Shown here one piece after another: positions 24,318 to 35,350 of a DNA stretch of 64,000 nt. The number at the start of each line of letters is the position of its first letter. Positions within the stretch are counted from its first letter, which is position 1. The stretch is from Tamarix chinensis (taxonomy: Eukaryota > Streptophyta > Magnoliopsida > Caryophyllales > Tamaricaceae): NCBI GenBank assembly GCA_030549775.1, contig CM060175.1, positions 15,205,712-15,269,711 of the forward strand, written 5' to 3'. The notes beneath the pieces were generated by a model. The model saw nothing but the letters and a program-made list of their open reading frames with translations, made no database searches and had not been told where the DNA came from. The position numbers and the translations under genes are program-made.

Positions 24318-25265
24318 ATGATGGCTGTGATGTTGGGTAGGAAGAGAAGGAGCGTGAGGTGTTGGAGGTGGTATTTTTGTTTAGTAGTAGTAATGATGGT
24401 GATGCTGCTTTTACAAGCCGTGACTGCTGCTGCGGCAAGTAGTAGGCGGCGGCTATTGGCTTCTCGAACTCAGAATGGCGGTGATCGTCGTCGCTTTATA
24501 ACTACTCAGCCCGACAAACGAACAGGTTAGAAAATGCCTCTCCTATCTCTTTCTCTCTACCTACCTATCTCTCTCCATTGAACTACAGTACACATGAATC
24601 AAATGACCTTTCTTATTGGATATATATGACGTAAATATATTTTCCTTCCTGCCCTTCTCCCTTTGTTTTGTTATGGAAGCATGCATTTTTCACCTCTGCC
24701 TTCAAAACAAAATATGCCCTGGTTATATTCTTCCCCCGTCTGTCATCGATCATCAGGTAGCGGCAGTGGTAGTGATAGCAGCAGCAGCTCAGAAACTTTA
24801 CCGGGCACAAACAGTTCAGAACAGGTACTTTCTTACCATCTCACATTTATCCTTTTGATAGTCATACAAAACCATGAGACAAATATATTATAAGTGAAAA
24901 GGTTCGCCCTCAATTTCTGCTGGGGTGCATCCAAGAAAGAACCTTCTTTTTAATTATTTAAATGATAAACGGACATGATTTGCTGCAACCATAGAAATCG
25001 ACTCCTGACTACCTTCCGTCCGTATATTTTCTAATGCAAGGATGATGATGGTGATTTGTTGAAGGGTAAGCCAGGGAAACGGTATTACGGAGAGGTGAAG
25101 AAAATCGGATCGAGTCCTCCGAATTGCGATAACAAGTGCTACGGCTGCGTTCCATGCGTTGCCATACAAGTTCCAACCGTCACCAGGCATTTCCGCCTCC
25201 AATATGCTAATTACTTGCCCGAAGGTTGGAAGTGTAAATGCGGGCCTTCATTTTATAGTCCATGA
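24318..25265 (+). CDS. EPIDERMAL PATTERNING FACTOR-like secreted peptide precursor
   Basis: Three exons with GT-AG junctions that keep frame: 24318-24525, 24757-24824 and 25041-25265, giving 166 residues. Residues 1-40 form a signal peptide: a basic start, then a hydrophobic run YFCLVVVMMVMLLLQAV and an Ala-rich cleavage region. The middle is a Ser/Gly-rich linker, typical of a propeptide. The C-terminal domain (about 107-166) has IGSSPPNC then six cysteines (121, 125, 128, 131, 157, 159), the AIQVPT block, and the end YLPEGWKCKCG..FYSP. That is the EPF/EPFL signature. In this family the peptide is cleaved, disulfide-bonded, secreted, and binds ERECTA-type receptor kinases with TMM to control stomatal spacing or organ growth. 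The loop between Cys4 and Cys5 is 25 residues, nearer to EPFL than to EPF1/EPF2 by the conserved VPT and WKCKCG. The subfamily number is not assigned. Confidence 0.92.
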
Positions 25266-25289
25266 AACGAATGATAGTGTCTCTCTCAA

Positions 25290-25335
25290 AATATTCTATA
25301 TATATTTATATATATATATATAGAGAGAGAGAGAT
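25290..25335. repeat. (TA)n(GA)n microsatellite in the EPFL 3' region
   Basis: A TATATA run followed by GAGAGAGAG directly downstream of the stop codon. Confidence 0.9.
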
Positions 25336-25518
25336 CTTACTGAGCATGTTGAGTTGATGTTCCATTTTTGTAGCTTAAGTTAGAACTAGAGATAGTATTG
25401 TTGGCATTGGTAGGGAAGGCCTTTTTTTTTTTTTTTTTTTTTGTAATCGTTTATGTATGTAGATTATATGTAGCATACATTGTAATTATATCCCAACTGG
25501 AACACATTTTCTTTTGTT

Positions 25519-25541
25519 GGGTGGGGGTGGGGGTGGGGGTG
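25519..25541 (+). other. G-quadruplex-type motif
   Basis: Four G-runs of three to five bases, separated by single T (GGGTGGGGGTGGGGGTGGGGG). It fits the standard G4 pattern on the plus strand, about 255 bp after the EPFL stop codon and about 80 bp after a T-run of about 23 bases. It may lie in the transcript 3' end. Confidence 0.75.
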
Positions 25542-25549
25542 AGGAAGAT

Positions 25550-27488
25550 TGTGTGCCTACATTTCAATTCTGATGATGCTACTACCATAAAGTATAAGCA
25601 TTATGAACCGATGAATTCTATTTCCATCAATCTTCCAAAAGTATAACCACGGTCCAAAGAAAGGCAGGAGATTAAAGTGGGGACACTTGCGATATTAATT
25701 CAGAAATGGTGCAGGGTCTCCTGTCCTGACTGAGGCATGCATACTCCACTCCACTCCGGCGTGCCTGCCATGCCATGCCACGCCAACCTTAATAAATGAG
25801 GGCCCTTCTACTTCTACTAGTGATATTATATCCACAATAAAAATGGACTGCTGCTTGATCCGCTGATGGATCTTATAGAAATGTACCCACACCGAAAGGA
25901 CTACCACTTGATCTGCTGAGCCACGGGGCCCAGGCCCGTCCGTTTCTCTCTCCGGAACATTCGGTGGAAGTCCAGCAGCAGCAGTCCAGCGGAGGAAGTC
26001 TCATATAATGGACGAACCCTTACCCTTCGGGCCATCCCATGCATCCAATGTCAGATATCAGCCGAGTCTCCCTTTTGTCACATATAAAACAAAAACAAAG
26101 AAATATCTTTTTTCCTTTTTTTTTTATCAAAATTGAAAAAGAAAAAGCTGCACGTTGAATTTTAAATGGCATGAATGACGCATGAAATATATAGGCCGCC
26201 CCAACAAGAGTCCTTTTCCTTTGGGCTCATCCCATGACGCTGATGGCCGGCCCCTGAGAGACGTCCCCGTCGTTGAACGGGCAAGGAGGGGCGGGGATAA
26301 AAGGGTAAATACGCGATCAATCTCGCCCGGTAGCCTACCTTCCTCACCAACCCACCTCCGACGAAATTGACCGACATGCCATGCATTGGCCCGTTTTGTC
26401 GTGTAGCGTAACTTTCAAAAGAGAGAGAGAGACTAACGTAAAGTATGTTGTCGGAATCGCAGAACCGGAAGCATCATCATTCCCCAACTCCGTTTGTTTG
26501 TATATCAAATTAGACGGAGCAAATGACGGTAAGGCGTGTACTACCGGAAAGGGATGTATCCCGTGCCCGTGGTGCTATTGACTCCTGCAGGGGCTGGGAC
26601 CCAAAGCATAATCTATTCGACAAAGATAAGTGGGGTGTCCAAATCAAATATAGAATGAACTTGACGTACAGACGTACGTGCTTATTGTTTTGTATCCGTT
26701 GGAAATAATATTTGATAATAAATTATAACAAAAGATAGAGATCCATTTAAAATCTTGTTAACAAATTAGTGATTGATTACGTCATCTAAAATGAACGATT
26801 CAATTTATTAATTATTTTTAAAAAAAAAAATATTGGTCGATTTAAGTCTTTCTTGTAGCGGTCGAACGTGGACATTTAAAACTTCTTCTAACTACACCGG
26901 ACAAAACTAACATTTTTGCTATTTAAAAATACAGAAATTATTCTAACCGGCCACGTACAGGCGACTAAAGAACCAAACTTTTTTTCAAATTATGTCACGT
27001 AGTCTCAAGTAACCGAATGACATTGTCTGCCGATTGCCAACTAACTACCAAGTAAGTCACGATTAGGTCTGACGAATTTAATTATTTCACAATTGATTAC
27101 ATTCGTAATTTTACACCACATTCTAATCCTTTAAATTATTCTATGTTTATAAAATTAAATCTCTTAAGTTCCATATACTTTATTTATTTTATTCTCATAG
27201 AAAAAAGTTTCTTTCCTAATTCACAAATTAAACAAAATAATATTAAATCCGCAAACACTTATTACTTGATGATTATTATCTTTTTATTGGGTACTTTTTT
27301 TCTCTTATGATTATATTAATTTTTATGGCAATTATTTGCGTAGTTCAGGTGATTATATCCGAGCACGAGGTTATGCTAATTGTAAAGTGATTATATTTTT
27401 TATTTAATAGATTATTTTTTAATGTTTGGTGATTATCTATATAGTTGAAGTGATTATGTCCTTTTATGCACCGGTACACATAGTTACC
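25550..27488. other. Spacer, partly GC-rich, no gene recognised
   Basis: The region 25700-26600 is less AT-rich and has overlapping short ORFs on both strands. None shows a domain, splice structure or conserved motif. The rest is AT-rich. Confidence 0.45.
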
Positions 27489-27763
27489 TGATCTCCCAAC
27501 CTTGCCCGCACGGGCTTATCTCAACGGTTGAGGTATGATAAGTTGGGGCAGGTCACCCTGGTTCGATTCATGGCCGCCGCAGTGTGGGAGTTTCAACCCT
27601 CCAATGTAGGGGTGACTCCTTGTGGACATCATGGATAAGGCACAATGCCTTTAACCGTTGAGTTACCGTGATTTACCTCCTCCAATCAAAGCCGTCGGGA
27701 AGGCAGGTTAGGGACCCCGGAGGCGAGGGATTTCACCTTTTACGACAGGTGATCTCCCAACCT
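27489..27763 (+). mobile_element. tRNA-derived SINE with 14-bp target duplication
   Basis: The body is 27503-27749 (247 bp). A-box-like TTATCTCAACGG is at 27516-27527 and B-box GGTTCGATTCA at 27560-27570, 33 nt apart as in tRNA promoters. The remainder (gccgccgcag..., a GC-rich tail) is unrelated to tRNA. The 14-bp sequence TGATCTCCCAACCT occurs perfectly at 27489-27502 and 27750-27763, as expected of L1-type target-primed insertion. There is no poly(A) tail; the 3' end is TTTTACGACAGG. Being intact, it is likely a fairly recent insertion. Confidence 0.85.
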
Positions 27764-27856
27764 CAACCATAGTAGGTACAATACTTTGGGAAATTTTAAT
27801 CGAGCAGTGCGTTAAGAAATCCACTAAAAAACAAAATGAAAAAAGAAAGAAAGAAA

Positions 27857-27893
<37 letters not shown>

Positions 27894-28784
27894 GAGGTAA
27901 ACTATAATTAAGCTATTATATAATAAGAACGACACACTAAATTAATCACTATTTTAATCAATATTCACACCATATTTTTCTGGCCGGTAGCCTACCTTAC
28001 GTCATAAAAAGTAAAAACCAAATTGAACACACACGTTCGCACCTTATGTCAATACAATGAACCTAATCGAGTTTCATGTACTTCTAATTTAAAATACTTA
28101 TCAACTCGACGAATATTCTTGATGTACTGTATTGGATTATATCAAATGCGTTTTTTTTTTTTTTACATTGCTTGGCCACCGAGGTAAATAACCTCCTCAC
28201 GAAAAGGAAGACTAGACGATGAAAGCTTTTGCTTATTTGTGAATTTTTTTTAGCATTCAAGAAGACAAGCTATTTAGTTTCCATTGATCCTCAGACCATT
28301 TAATTTAGAGTTCATCATATTACGAAAGTTGTCCTTTGTGTTCGAAAAGGAGGGATGTGACGTCCCTATATGGCCGGAGCTTTTCACGGTCATGTTTTCG
28401 GTGGAGTGGCATGGTGTTTTTGTGACATTGTGTTTTTCAATGATTTGTCTGTGACGCCGCTGTCCGCCAATTCCGTTCTTTACTTGCGATTGCTAGAGTA
28501 AAGTGAGGACAGGAAGGAACGACAAAAGTCGGGCACTTGTGGGGAGTAGAATGAAGATGTGAGGAACGAAGAACCACGACAACGGAGTTGGGAAGGAAGG
28601 GTGGTGTGTGTAAGATAGTAATTTTAATTTTAAAGATATTATTAATTCGCACCCCAGGTGTACAGGCACTCTGTCAGGTACATAATCGAATTTGTCAATT
28701 ATCCATCAACTGGAGGCCTAAATGTACCAAGTTTGAATTTTTTATCCTGTGATGATATTTGCAATATTTTATAAACAATCTCTA
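27764..28784. other. Spacer
   Basis: AT-rich, with an (AAT)n run at about 27858-27892 and a T-run near 28150. No gene recognised. Confidence 0.5.
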
Positions 28785-29473
28785 TGATATCCCTCCCAAT
28801 CAAAAAGGGATACCGTTGGGAAAAAAATGATAAGTTGATAGCGGAAGACATTTTCCTTCATTGTGTAATTAAAAATAGACAAAATAAAAATAGTAAAAAT
28901 AGAAAAATAAAAGATACCAAATATTTACGTGAAAAATCCTTCAAGGTGAAAAGAAAAACCACAAACCTTCAATTATAATGATAGTAGAATTACAAGTAAC
29001 TTTTCTCTAGTATGAACTAGAGGCTCACTCAACTTCTTTGTCCAAAAGAGAATGGATTACAATAGATAGACCCTCTCACCAATTAAGTAGTGGAACACTC
29101 AAACTTCACTTGAGAAAATATGAGAACTTTTCTTAAGCACCTCACTTTTGTAATGACTCTCTCTTTCTCTCTTTATGTAGATGATTGCTTGTGATAAACT
29201 AAGCCTTTCGAAGGACCCATATTTATAGGAGTAGAAGGGGATAACCCATAAGCCATAAGATGACTCTTAGAATGCTCTCTCATTAATTTGAGCCAATGAT
29301 CCTTAGTTACTTGCACATGGTGAAATGCACTTGTCTTCTCCAAATTTCCAAGAGGTCAAAAATATTAACTATCTTTGGAACTCTACTATGCATGCATCAT
29401 CCACATTATTATTATCATTAATTATTATTTTTTATTGCTTTGGGAATCCCCTAATTAAGGAGGGACCCCAACA
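28785..29473 (-). mobile_element. Probable solo Copia-type LTR
   Basis: On the minus strand it starts TGTTGGGGTCCCTCC and ends GGGATATCA. A TATAAATAT lies at about 29219-29227 on the minus strand. The 'tttacgtgaaaaatccttcaaggtgaaa' region resembles the leader found in many Copia LTRs. No primer site or polypurine tract adjoins either end, and the flanks CTCTA and GATAC do not match, so the left limit is uncertain. Confidence 0.4.
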
Positions 29474-30189
29474 GATACGATATAAAATATTGGCCTTTTC
29501 TTTTTAGCAAATAGTGTATTTACTGATGAAATCAATCATTACATCCTAATAATCTAAACTAATCAAGTATTATCAAAAAGTGTTTAAACTTAATCTTCCT
29601 ACCCAAAAAAAATAAGAATCTCCGGTTAGTTGTGATAGTTTTGTGCTGACCAAAGAAGATTAGCTTCTATCGTTACCATTCAAAAGCTTTCGTGAATTTT
29701 TTATCCACAAAACTCATACACAGCAACAACCATCAATTCCCTTGCCTTCCCTTTTTGCCTTGGTGTGTTTAGCTTATTATATTTAAATTTATCTTACCAA
29801 CCCTTGACTAGATTCATACGGTTATTACTTCTCTTGATCATGTTCCATATGAGACCAACGAAGAATTAGGTGCAGAAAATATTGAAGTATAGAGAAAAAT
29901 ACATACCTTGTTTTTTAAAAAAAAAAATCTGCACAGACACTCAACTTATAAGGCTCTTGCAAATATATATATATATATATTTGAAAGTGCCTTGAGGAGA
30001 CCACTTTTTGAGCTAGGTGGGACTGCATTCCATAATCAAGCTCTCCCTCAACCATTTAAAACCTACTAGGACTTTAATGTTAGATCACCACGTGTATTAT
30101 CTTCTTTGTGAGTGAAAAGAGCATCTAGGAGATCAACATGTAATTGGATTGATGCCAATAATGAGTGAAAAATTCATCTACTTAATTAA
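29474..30189. other. Spacer, possibly decayed Copia sequence
   Basis: AT-rich; the part after about 29990 may be upstream integrase sequence of the next element, but no clear motif is seen. It contains an (AT)n run near 29965-29980. Confidence 0.35.
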
Positions 30190-32620
30190 AACCTAGTTTC
30201 ATACCACTATAAAATTTATTAGGAGTGATAATGCCTTCAAATTAGGATATAGCAAAGAAGCCTCTTCCTACCTAGCCTATCTTAGAATTTTACATCATAA
30301 TTCTTGTGCCTACACTCCACAAAAAAATGGAGTTGTAGAGAGAAAACATAGACACCTCTTAGGGTTTGCTAGAGCCTTATTTATCCAATCCCAAGTTCCC
30401 CAAAAATTCTAAGGTGATTGTATTCTTAATGATACTTACATCATCAACTGTTTGCCTTCAAAGGTTCTATATTTTCATTATCCACATGAAAAACCATTTG
30501 GTTGTCCACCTAATTCTCAAAAAAATTTCTTGCTTATGCCATGCATTCAGTCGTCTAAAGCTAACAAATAAATTTTCACCAAGAACCCATCCATATGTTT
30601 TCATTGGTTTTCCATAATAGCAAATAGGCCATTCAGTGTTTAATCTTACCACACAAACCTTGCCTTTTATGAAGAACACTTCCCTTTTGTAGATATGCCA
30701 TCATATATTTTAGAAATTCCTACTATCCTTTTCCAATCCTATATTTCATTTTTCAATCGAACACCAATGAAGTTTCTCCTCATATCATTTCTGCTACCTC
30801 ACATTCTCCACCAATATCTCCCACTCCCTCATTTTCTCCTCCACACTCACCATGTGCGAACTTGCCATCCTCTCCACCTCAAATATTACTTCCATCCACT
30901 TTAGCTCAAGATCCAAAAACTAGCAGAGTCTCACCTAATTCCTATCAGAAAATCCATACATCAAATAAAAACTCCTCATATCCATGATTACGTATATCAT
31001 AATATAAAATCCTCGATTCAACCCCAATTTTTTCCTCACACCCTCAAAAACTCCTATATACATTTATACTCACCACCATAAGAATTTCAAAGCTATTTTC
31101 ATTCTACTTGCACCCATGATAGCACACATATCCCTGAGCCCTTTTCCTATTCTCAAGATGTTATTAACCTAGATTGTTAGGAAGCCATGAATAAAGATTT
31201 ATCTACTCTAGATGCCAATTACACATGGGAACTTGTCAAACTTCCCAAGGGTAAGAAACCATAAGTTGTAAGGGGATTTATAAAGTAAAATATAATGTTG
31301 ATCATTCTCTTAAACTTTATAAGGCTTGCTTAGTAGTACAAGGTTTCACATAAAAAGCTAGTGAGGATTATAATGAAATATTCCATGCTTTGGTTAAGAT
31401 GACCACCATTAAATGTTTAGTTGCCACTCTAGTCAATTTTAAATCCCTCTTCTCCAATTTTAAATGGCCACTACAGGAAGAGATATATATGAAGCTACCT
31501 CCAAGCCTTCTTATTGCTTCACCTTCTTTGGTTTTCCACCTTAAAAATTCATTATAAGGTCTCAAACAATCCACCAAAAAGTGATTTTTCAAGTTGTATT
31601 AGTCTTTATGTCTAAGAGTTTCACTTAATCTCTTAATGACTATTCCCTATTCACCAAATACAACACTCACACCTTGATTATTGTTTTCATATATGTAGAT
31701 GATATTTTGGTTACTGGGAATGATATGTTAGAAATTAATTCACTCAAGATAGACCTTGATTTGAATTTAAAAATTAAGGACCTTGGAAAGCTTCATTACT
31801 TCATTAGTGTGGATTTTTTTACATTCCCCCTGATGGTATTGTCTTCACCCAACATAAATTCATCCTTGTGATCCTTGATGATTTCCCGGCTCTTGATTTG
31901 ACTCCTCTCACAAGTCCACTGGAACTTAATATCAAGCTCCATCCTAATATGGGCACTCCTATGGAAGACCCCTCTCTTTATAGACAAGCAACCTTGCATT
32001 CTCAGTTCAATATTTCATTCCCTTCATGTACAATCCCGATCAAGCCCATTAGTTAGTTGTTATCCATGTTCTCTGATATATTAAAGATCATCCTTCTTAG
32101 GGTATCCTATTAAATACTTTGATGTACTGGCATTTTGTGATTCAAACTAGGCTTCTTTTCCATTCGATCATCAATCTATTAGTGGTTTCTTTATTTTTAT
32201 GGGAGGATGTCGTATATCTTGGAAATCTAAGCAAACCATTTCCTTATCATTTGCAAAAGCTGAATATTGATCTCTTTGATGGGTCACTGTAGAATTTTCT
32301 TGGATAAGCAAACTTCTTACTGCATTTTCTATTCATAATATCACTCCCATACTAGTTAAATATGATAATTAGGCAATCATATAAATCACAAAGAATCTAT
32401 TCTATCATGAACGTACCAAGCATGTTGAGCTGGATTATCCCTATAATTGTGAACAATTAAATGCTAGACTCATCTTTATCTCTCTCCTATGTGCCTATAA
32501 CTTCTTCTTTTTTTTTACCAAAATCCTCACTAGGAAGTCCTATACCCATATTCTTCTAAAGCTAGGCATGGTCTTCCCTCCTCTATATTGCAAGGGCTTT
32601 TAGATTGACCATTTATACAA
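30190..32620 (+). pseudogene. Decayed Ty1/Copia pol fragment (integrase, RT, RNase H)
   Basis: Conserved Copia blocks appear in the correct order on the plus strand, split by stops and frameshifts. Integrase core: FIRSDN (about 30215), then AYTPQKNGVVERKHRHLL (about 30300-30360), and the FSPRTHPYVFIGFP block (about 30580-30612). RT: EAMNKDL...NYTWELVKLPKGKK (about 31183-31258) and the catalytic YVDD (31692-31703). RNase H: ISWKSKQTISLS.AKAEY (about 32210-32270) and HVELD (about 32425). No LTRs, primer site or gag could be found. It is an old, internally deleted copy, unrelated in sequence to the Copia element at 58750-63910. Confidence 0.82.
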
Positions 32621-32729
32621 ATATTAGCAATAGTTAGGAACTAAATTCACTATTCAATAATATAATGATTGTTCCTTCCTTCTCTATATTTTTTTTCTTA
32701 ATTTATTGAGAACATCTAACCCAACGCCT

Positions 32730-33130
32730 AGTTAAGCTGGAAGAAGCTCCTTACCACTTTATCCAAGGTGGTTGGGTCATGCAAATAATTTTTTTGGAAC
32801 ATAAAGGCAATGTAGTGTGTGTCTTTTGCAATGTGGCTAAGGAGGAGGCTCGACATTTGTTTTTACATTGTCCATTGCCATGGGAAATTTAGACATGGTG
32901 GATTGGCATGAATACAGTTAAATTAATGGTGTTGTCCATGTTCATTGTACGATACATATGAATAGTGGAACTATCTAATGATAGGTTTCATAAAAAAGTG
33001 TGGAAAACATCTTTTCTTGTTATTATGTGATCCTTGTAAAAGGAACGCAATACAAGAATTTTGGAGAATCAGATGAGGAATATTTCAAAGGTAGAGGCTA
33101 TGATATGGCTTTGATTATGATGGTGGATTA
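32730..33130 (+). pseudogene. LINE (L1-type) 3' fragment with zf-RVT
   Basis: The plus strand reads CVFCNVAKEEARHLFLHCPLPWE, the C-x2-C...H-x4-C 'zinc-binding in reverse transcriptase' signature of plant LINE ORF2 C-termini, followed by VWKTSF and a KERNTRIFEN-like tail. Broken by frameshifts. No RT core is present. Confidence 0.7.
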
Positions 33131-33369
33131 AAGCCTCAACACCCTCTTTTGTTTATACTATGGTTGTATATACTACAAGCTATCTCTTGGATTTTTGATC
33201 TTTTAATCATCTCTAGGTATTTTCTATACTATTGTGGACACATAAGAAGCCTCGAGATGTGGACAAAAAAATGTAATATGGATACATCTGTGTGTAATGA
33301 ATTAAAGAAGAAAACAATTAAAGGTTTTCTATGCAATTGCCATGGAAATTTTGCATGACAATGGAGTTT

Positions 33370-33560
33370 ATAAATGCTAATAAGGAAAAGGACCTATGTA
33401 ATTACTTTAAATAAATATTGGTTGTGACACTTGGATATCCTAGTGGAATTTGATTCACAAATTGTTGTCATATGGTGTAAAAATCTGAGTGCATGACCAT
33501 GAGAGATGGAATTTCAATTCAACTTCATTAATAATATATATAGGTTTTGGTGGGAGTTTT
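33370..33560 (+). pseudogene. RNase H-like fragment (LINE-derived)
   Basis: The stretch FDSQIVVIWCKN matches the position of ESDSKNVVKWCNK at about 35120-35160. This is a second, shorter relic of the same RNase H-like domain. It is cut off near the Cassandra element. Confidence 0.45.
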
Positions 33561-33847
33561 AGGTTGTTTATAGCCAAAACTATAAGTAATTCATTAGCTA
33601 AAGTTTTTTTTTTATATTTTTATATTATATTTTATTATTTAGATATTGGTGTAATACCCCGAGTCGATTCAACTAAGGAGGGAGAACTAGGTAGCCACTC
33701 AATAGCACCTCGAACATAGAAGGGTTTTAGGGGCTAACTTAGAATGTTATCAGATTAATTAGTTGACCTCATAAATCAATACGAGTCTTTTTTAAATGCA
33801 TTTTATTTACTTATATGCTTCCCTATAAATTTTTGAAATTTTTTTTA

Positions 33848-33948
33848 AACTTCTCAAGAGGGTGACCTATTCTAAAAATTGATTTATGGTAAGTATGCTT
33901 AACTGTGGAGTTATTATAATGCAATATCCAAAAGAATAGTATACCCTA
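33848..33948 (-). ncRNA. 5S rRNA-like domain in the left Cassandra LTR
   Basis: Decayed relative of the domain at 34354-34450: AACTCCACAGTTAAGCATAC on the minus strand, then a weakly conserved middle and GGTCACCC...-like end (aggtcaccctctt). Confidence 0.6.
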
Positions 33949-34140
33949 TTTATATATTTAGCTATTTAAATCCTTATAATACTCTACACAAGTTAGGGGT
34001 ATTACATTCACCATCACTCAAAATTGCAACGGTCCTTGTTGCGCCTCAGTCACTAATTGTCTAATTATATTTTATCCCAATAATCGTCCCACTAGAGGAA
34101 TGATTGGCTCATCCAAGTTTATCATGAAGTTGTGGTTTTA

Positions 34141-34151
34141 CTTTGATACCA
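34141..34151 (-). other. Primer binding site of Cassandra (tRNA-iMet)
   Basis: Minus strand TGGTATCAAAG, 2 bp inside the 5' LTR. Confidence 0.75.
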
Positions 34152-34353
34152 TCTGTAATACCTTGAGTAAATACAACCACACGATTGCCACTTGGTATCC
34201 ACTTAATAAAATCCTAGACCTACAAGGGTTGTGGGGACTACTCTGGAGCGCTATCAGATTAATTGTCCAATCTCATAGATAAACGCTAGTTCTTTCAGCG
34301 TGTTTTAGCCTTACTCACACATTTCTCAAGAAAATTTTAGAAAATTTTTAAAA

Positions 34354-34450
34354 CTTTCCAAGAGGATCACCCATCCTAAAAATTAATCCATGACAAGCAT
34401 GCTTAACCGTGGAGTTCTTAAGATGGAATCATCAAAAGGATAGTATACCA
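34354..34450 (-). ncRNA. 5S rRNA-like domain in the right Cassandra LTR
   Basis: Reading the minus strand: GGTATACTA (5S start), AGAACTCCACGGTTAAGC (A-box region), and TAGGATGGGTGATCCTCTTGG (5S 3' region, with two changes in the last part). The pol III internal control region is partly altered between the A and C boxes ('gtcatggattaattttt' replaces GGCGAGAGTAGTACT), so promoter activity is doubtful. Confidence 0.75.
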
Positions 34451-34510
34451 TATTGATATAAGTAGTCATATCAATCCTCATAACACTCCACTAAATTTAG
34501 AGGTATTACA

Positions 34511-34869
34511 GATGATGTCAATATTAGGTGTCTTTGTGTATCAACTCTAGTTGCAACTTTCGGGGAGGGAATAGGAATTTGAAGTAAAAAATATATTTGG
34601 GGATTATTAACTAAATCCCATTTATGTTTTTGTCTTAATGATCCTTCATAGAAGAAGGGAAAAGTGATAAGTGACTAGGGTTGTTGATGAGCCAGATTGA
34701 ATTAAATAATCCCTAAAAGAATACCAACGAGTTGAGTATGATATTGCTATGGATTGGATGGTGGATGAAGTCTTGGATCCCAAAATTTTCTTACATAGCC
34801 AAGGAGGTGGTAAGGTTACCTAGTTGTCTACTATCGTTTTCACCTTCCAACAACCAAAATCAAGTTGTT
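34511..34869. other. Spacer between Cassandra and the RNase H fragment
   Basis: No gene recognised; probably old LINE sequence. Confidence 0.35.
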
Positions 34870-35350
34870 GAATAAAAAAATAATGGAATGCACCTGATCT
34901 AGGGTGGTTATATTGGAACATTGATGCTTCTCTATGTTCTGAGGTAGGGAAGGCAACAATAGGGTTTGTGTTGAGAGCTTGTCATGATAGATGGCATTAT
35001 ATATTCTCCATTTCGATCAACTTCATGGAGATAAAAAGAAAAGGCTGAAGTATCGACTATAGTGTAACACCAAGGCATGGACAAGACACCTCAAAATTGA
35101 ACTAGAATCTGACTCAAAAAATGTTGTCAAATGGTGCAACAAACCAATAGAGAGGCTGTGGGATTTTTCTTTTTAGCTTACTTTCATAACAAATGCAAGC
35201 TCCTCTGGCATAAGTTCCATATTACTCATGAAATTTAGGAATCCAACCTTGTGGTATATACAATAGCGAATCAAGACCTCACTAGGTATCAAGCTTTTAT
35301 TGTATATGGATTTAGAAAATGCCTAGCATCAGTGTGCAAGTAGGTCAAAT
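34870..35350 (+). pseudogene. RNase H-like domain fragment (LINE-derived)
   Basis: The plus strand reads WNAPDLGWLYWNIDAS...KATIGFVLRACHDRW, the typical start of the plant RNase H-like domain with the first catalytic Asp (NIDAS). ELESDSKNVVKWCNK and a tail follow. Stops interrupt it. It lies downstream of the zf-RVT fragment, so both may derive from one LINE later split by the Cassandra insertion. Confidence 0.65.

Larger units (their letters stand above)
33650..34510 (-). mobile_element. Cassandra TRIM retrotransposon with 5S rRNA-like LTRs
   Basis: Two direct LTRs of exactly 357 bp each (33650-34006 and 34154-34510) enclose 147 bp. Both LTRs begin TGTAATACC and end GGTATTACA. On the minus strand the right LTR is followed after 2 bp by TGGTATCAAAG (complement of 34141-34151), a tRNA-iMet primer site with one change from the usual TGGTATCAGAG. 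Within each LTR the minus strand carries a 5S rRNA-derived domain: AACTCCACGGTTAAGCATGC and GGATGGGTGATCCTCTTGG resemble 5S AACTCCGCAGTTAAGCGTGC and GGATGGGTGACCTCCTGGG. That is the hallmark of Cassandra. No ORF. Non-autonomous by definition. The flanks ATTGG and GATGA do not match. Confidence 0.9.

Noticed and set aside
27503..27580. tRNA gene
   Set aside because: A and B boxes are present but no cloverleaf, and a 14-bp target duplication encloses a 247-bp body, so it is a SINE.
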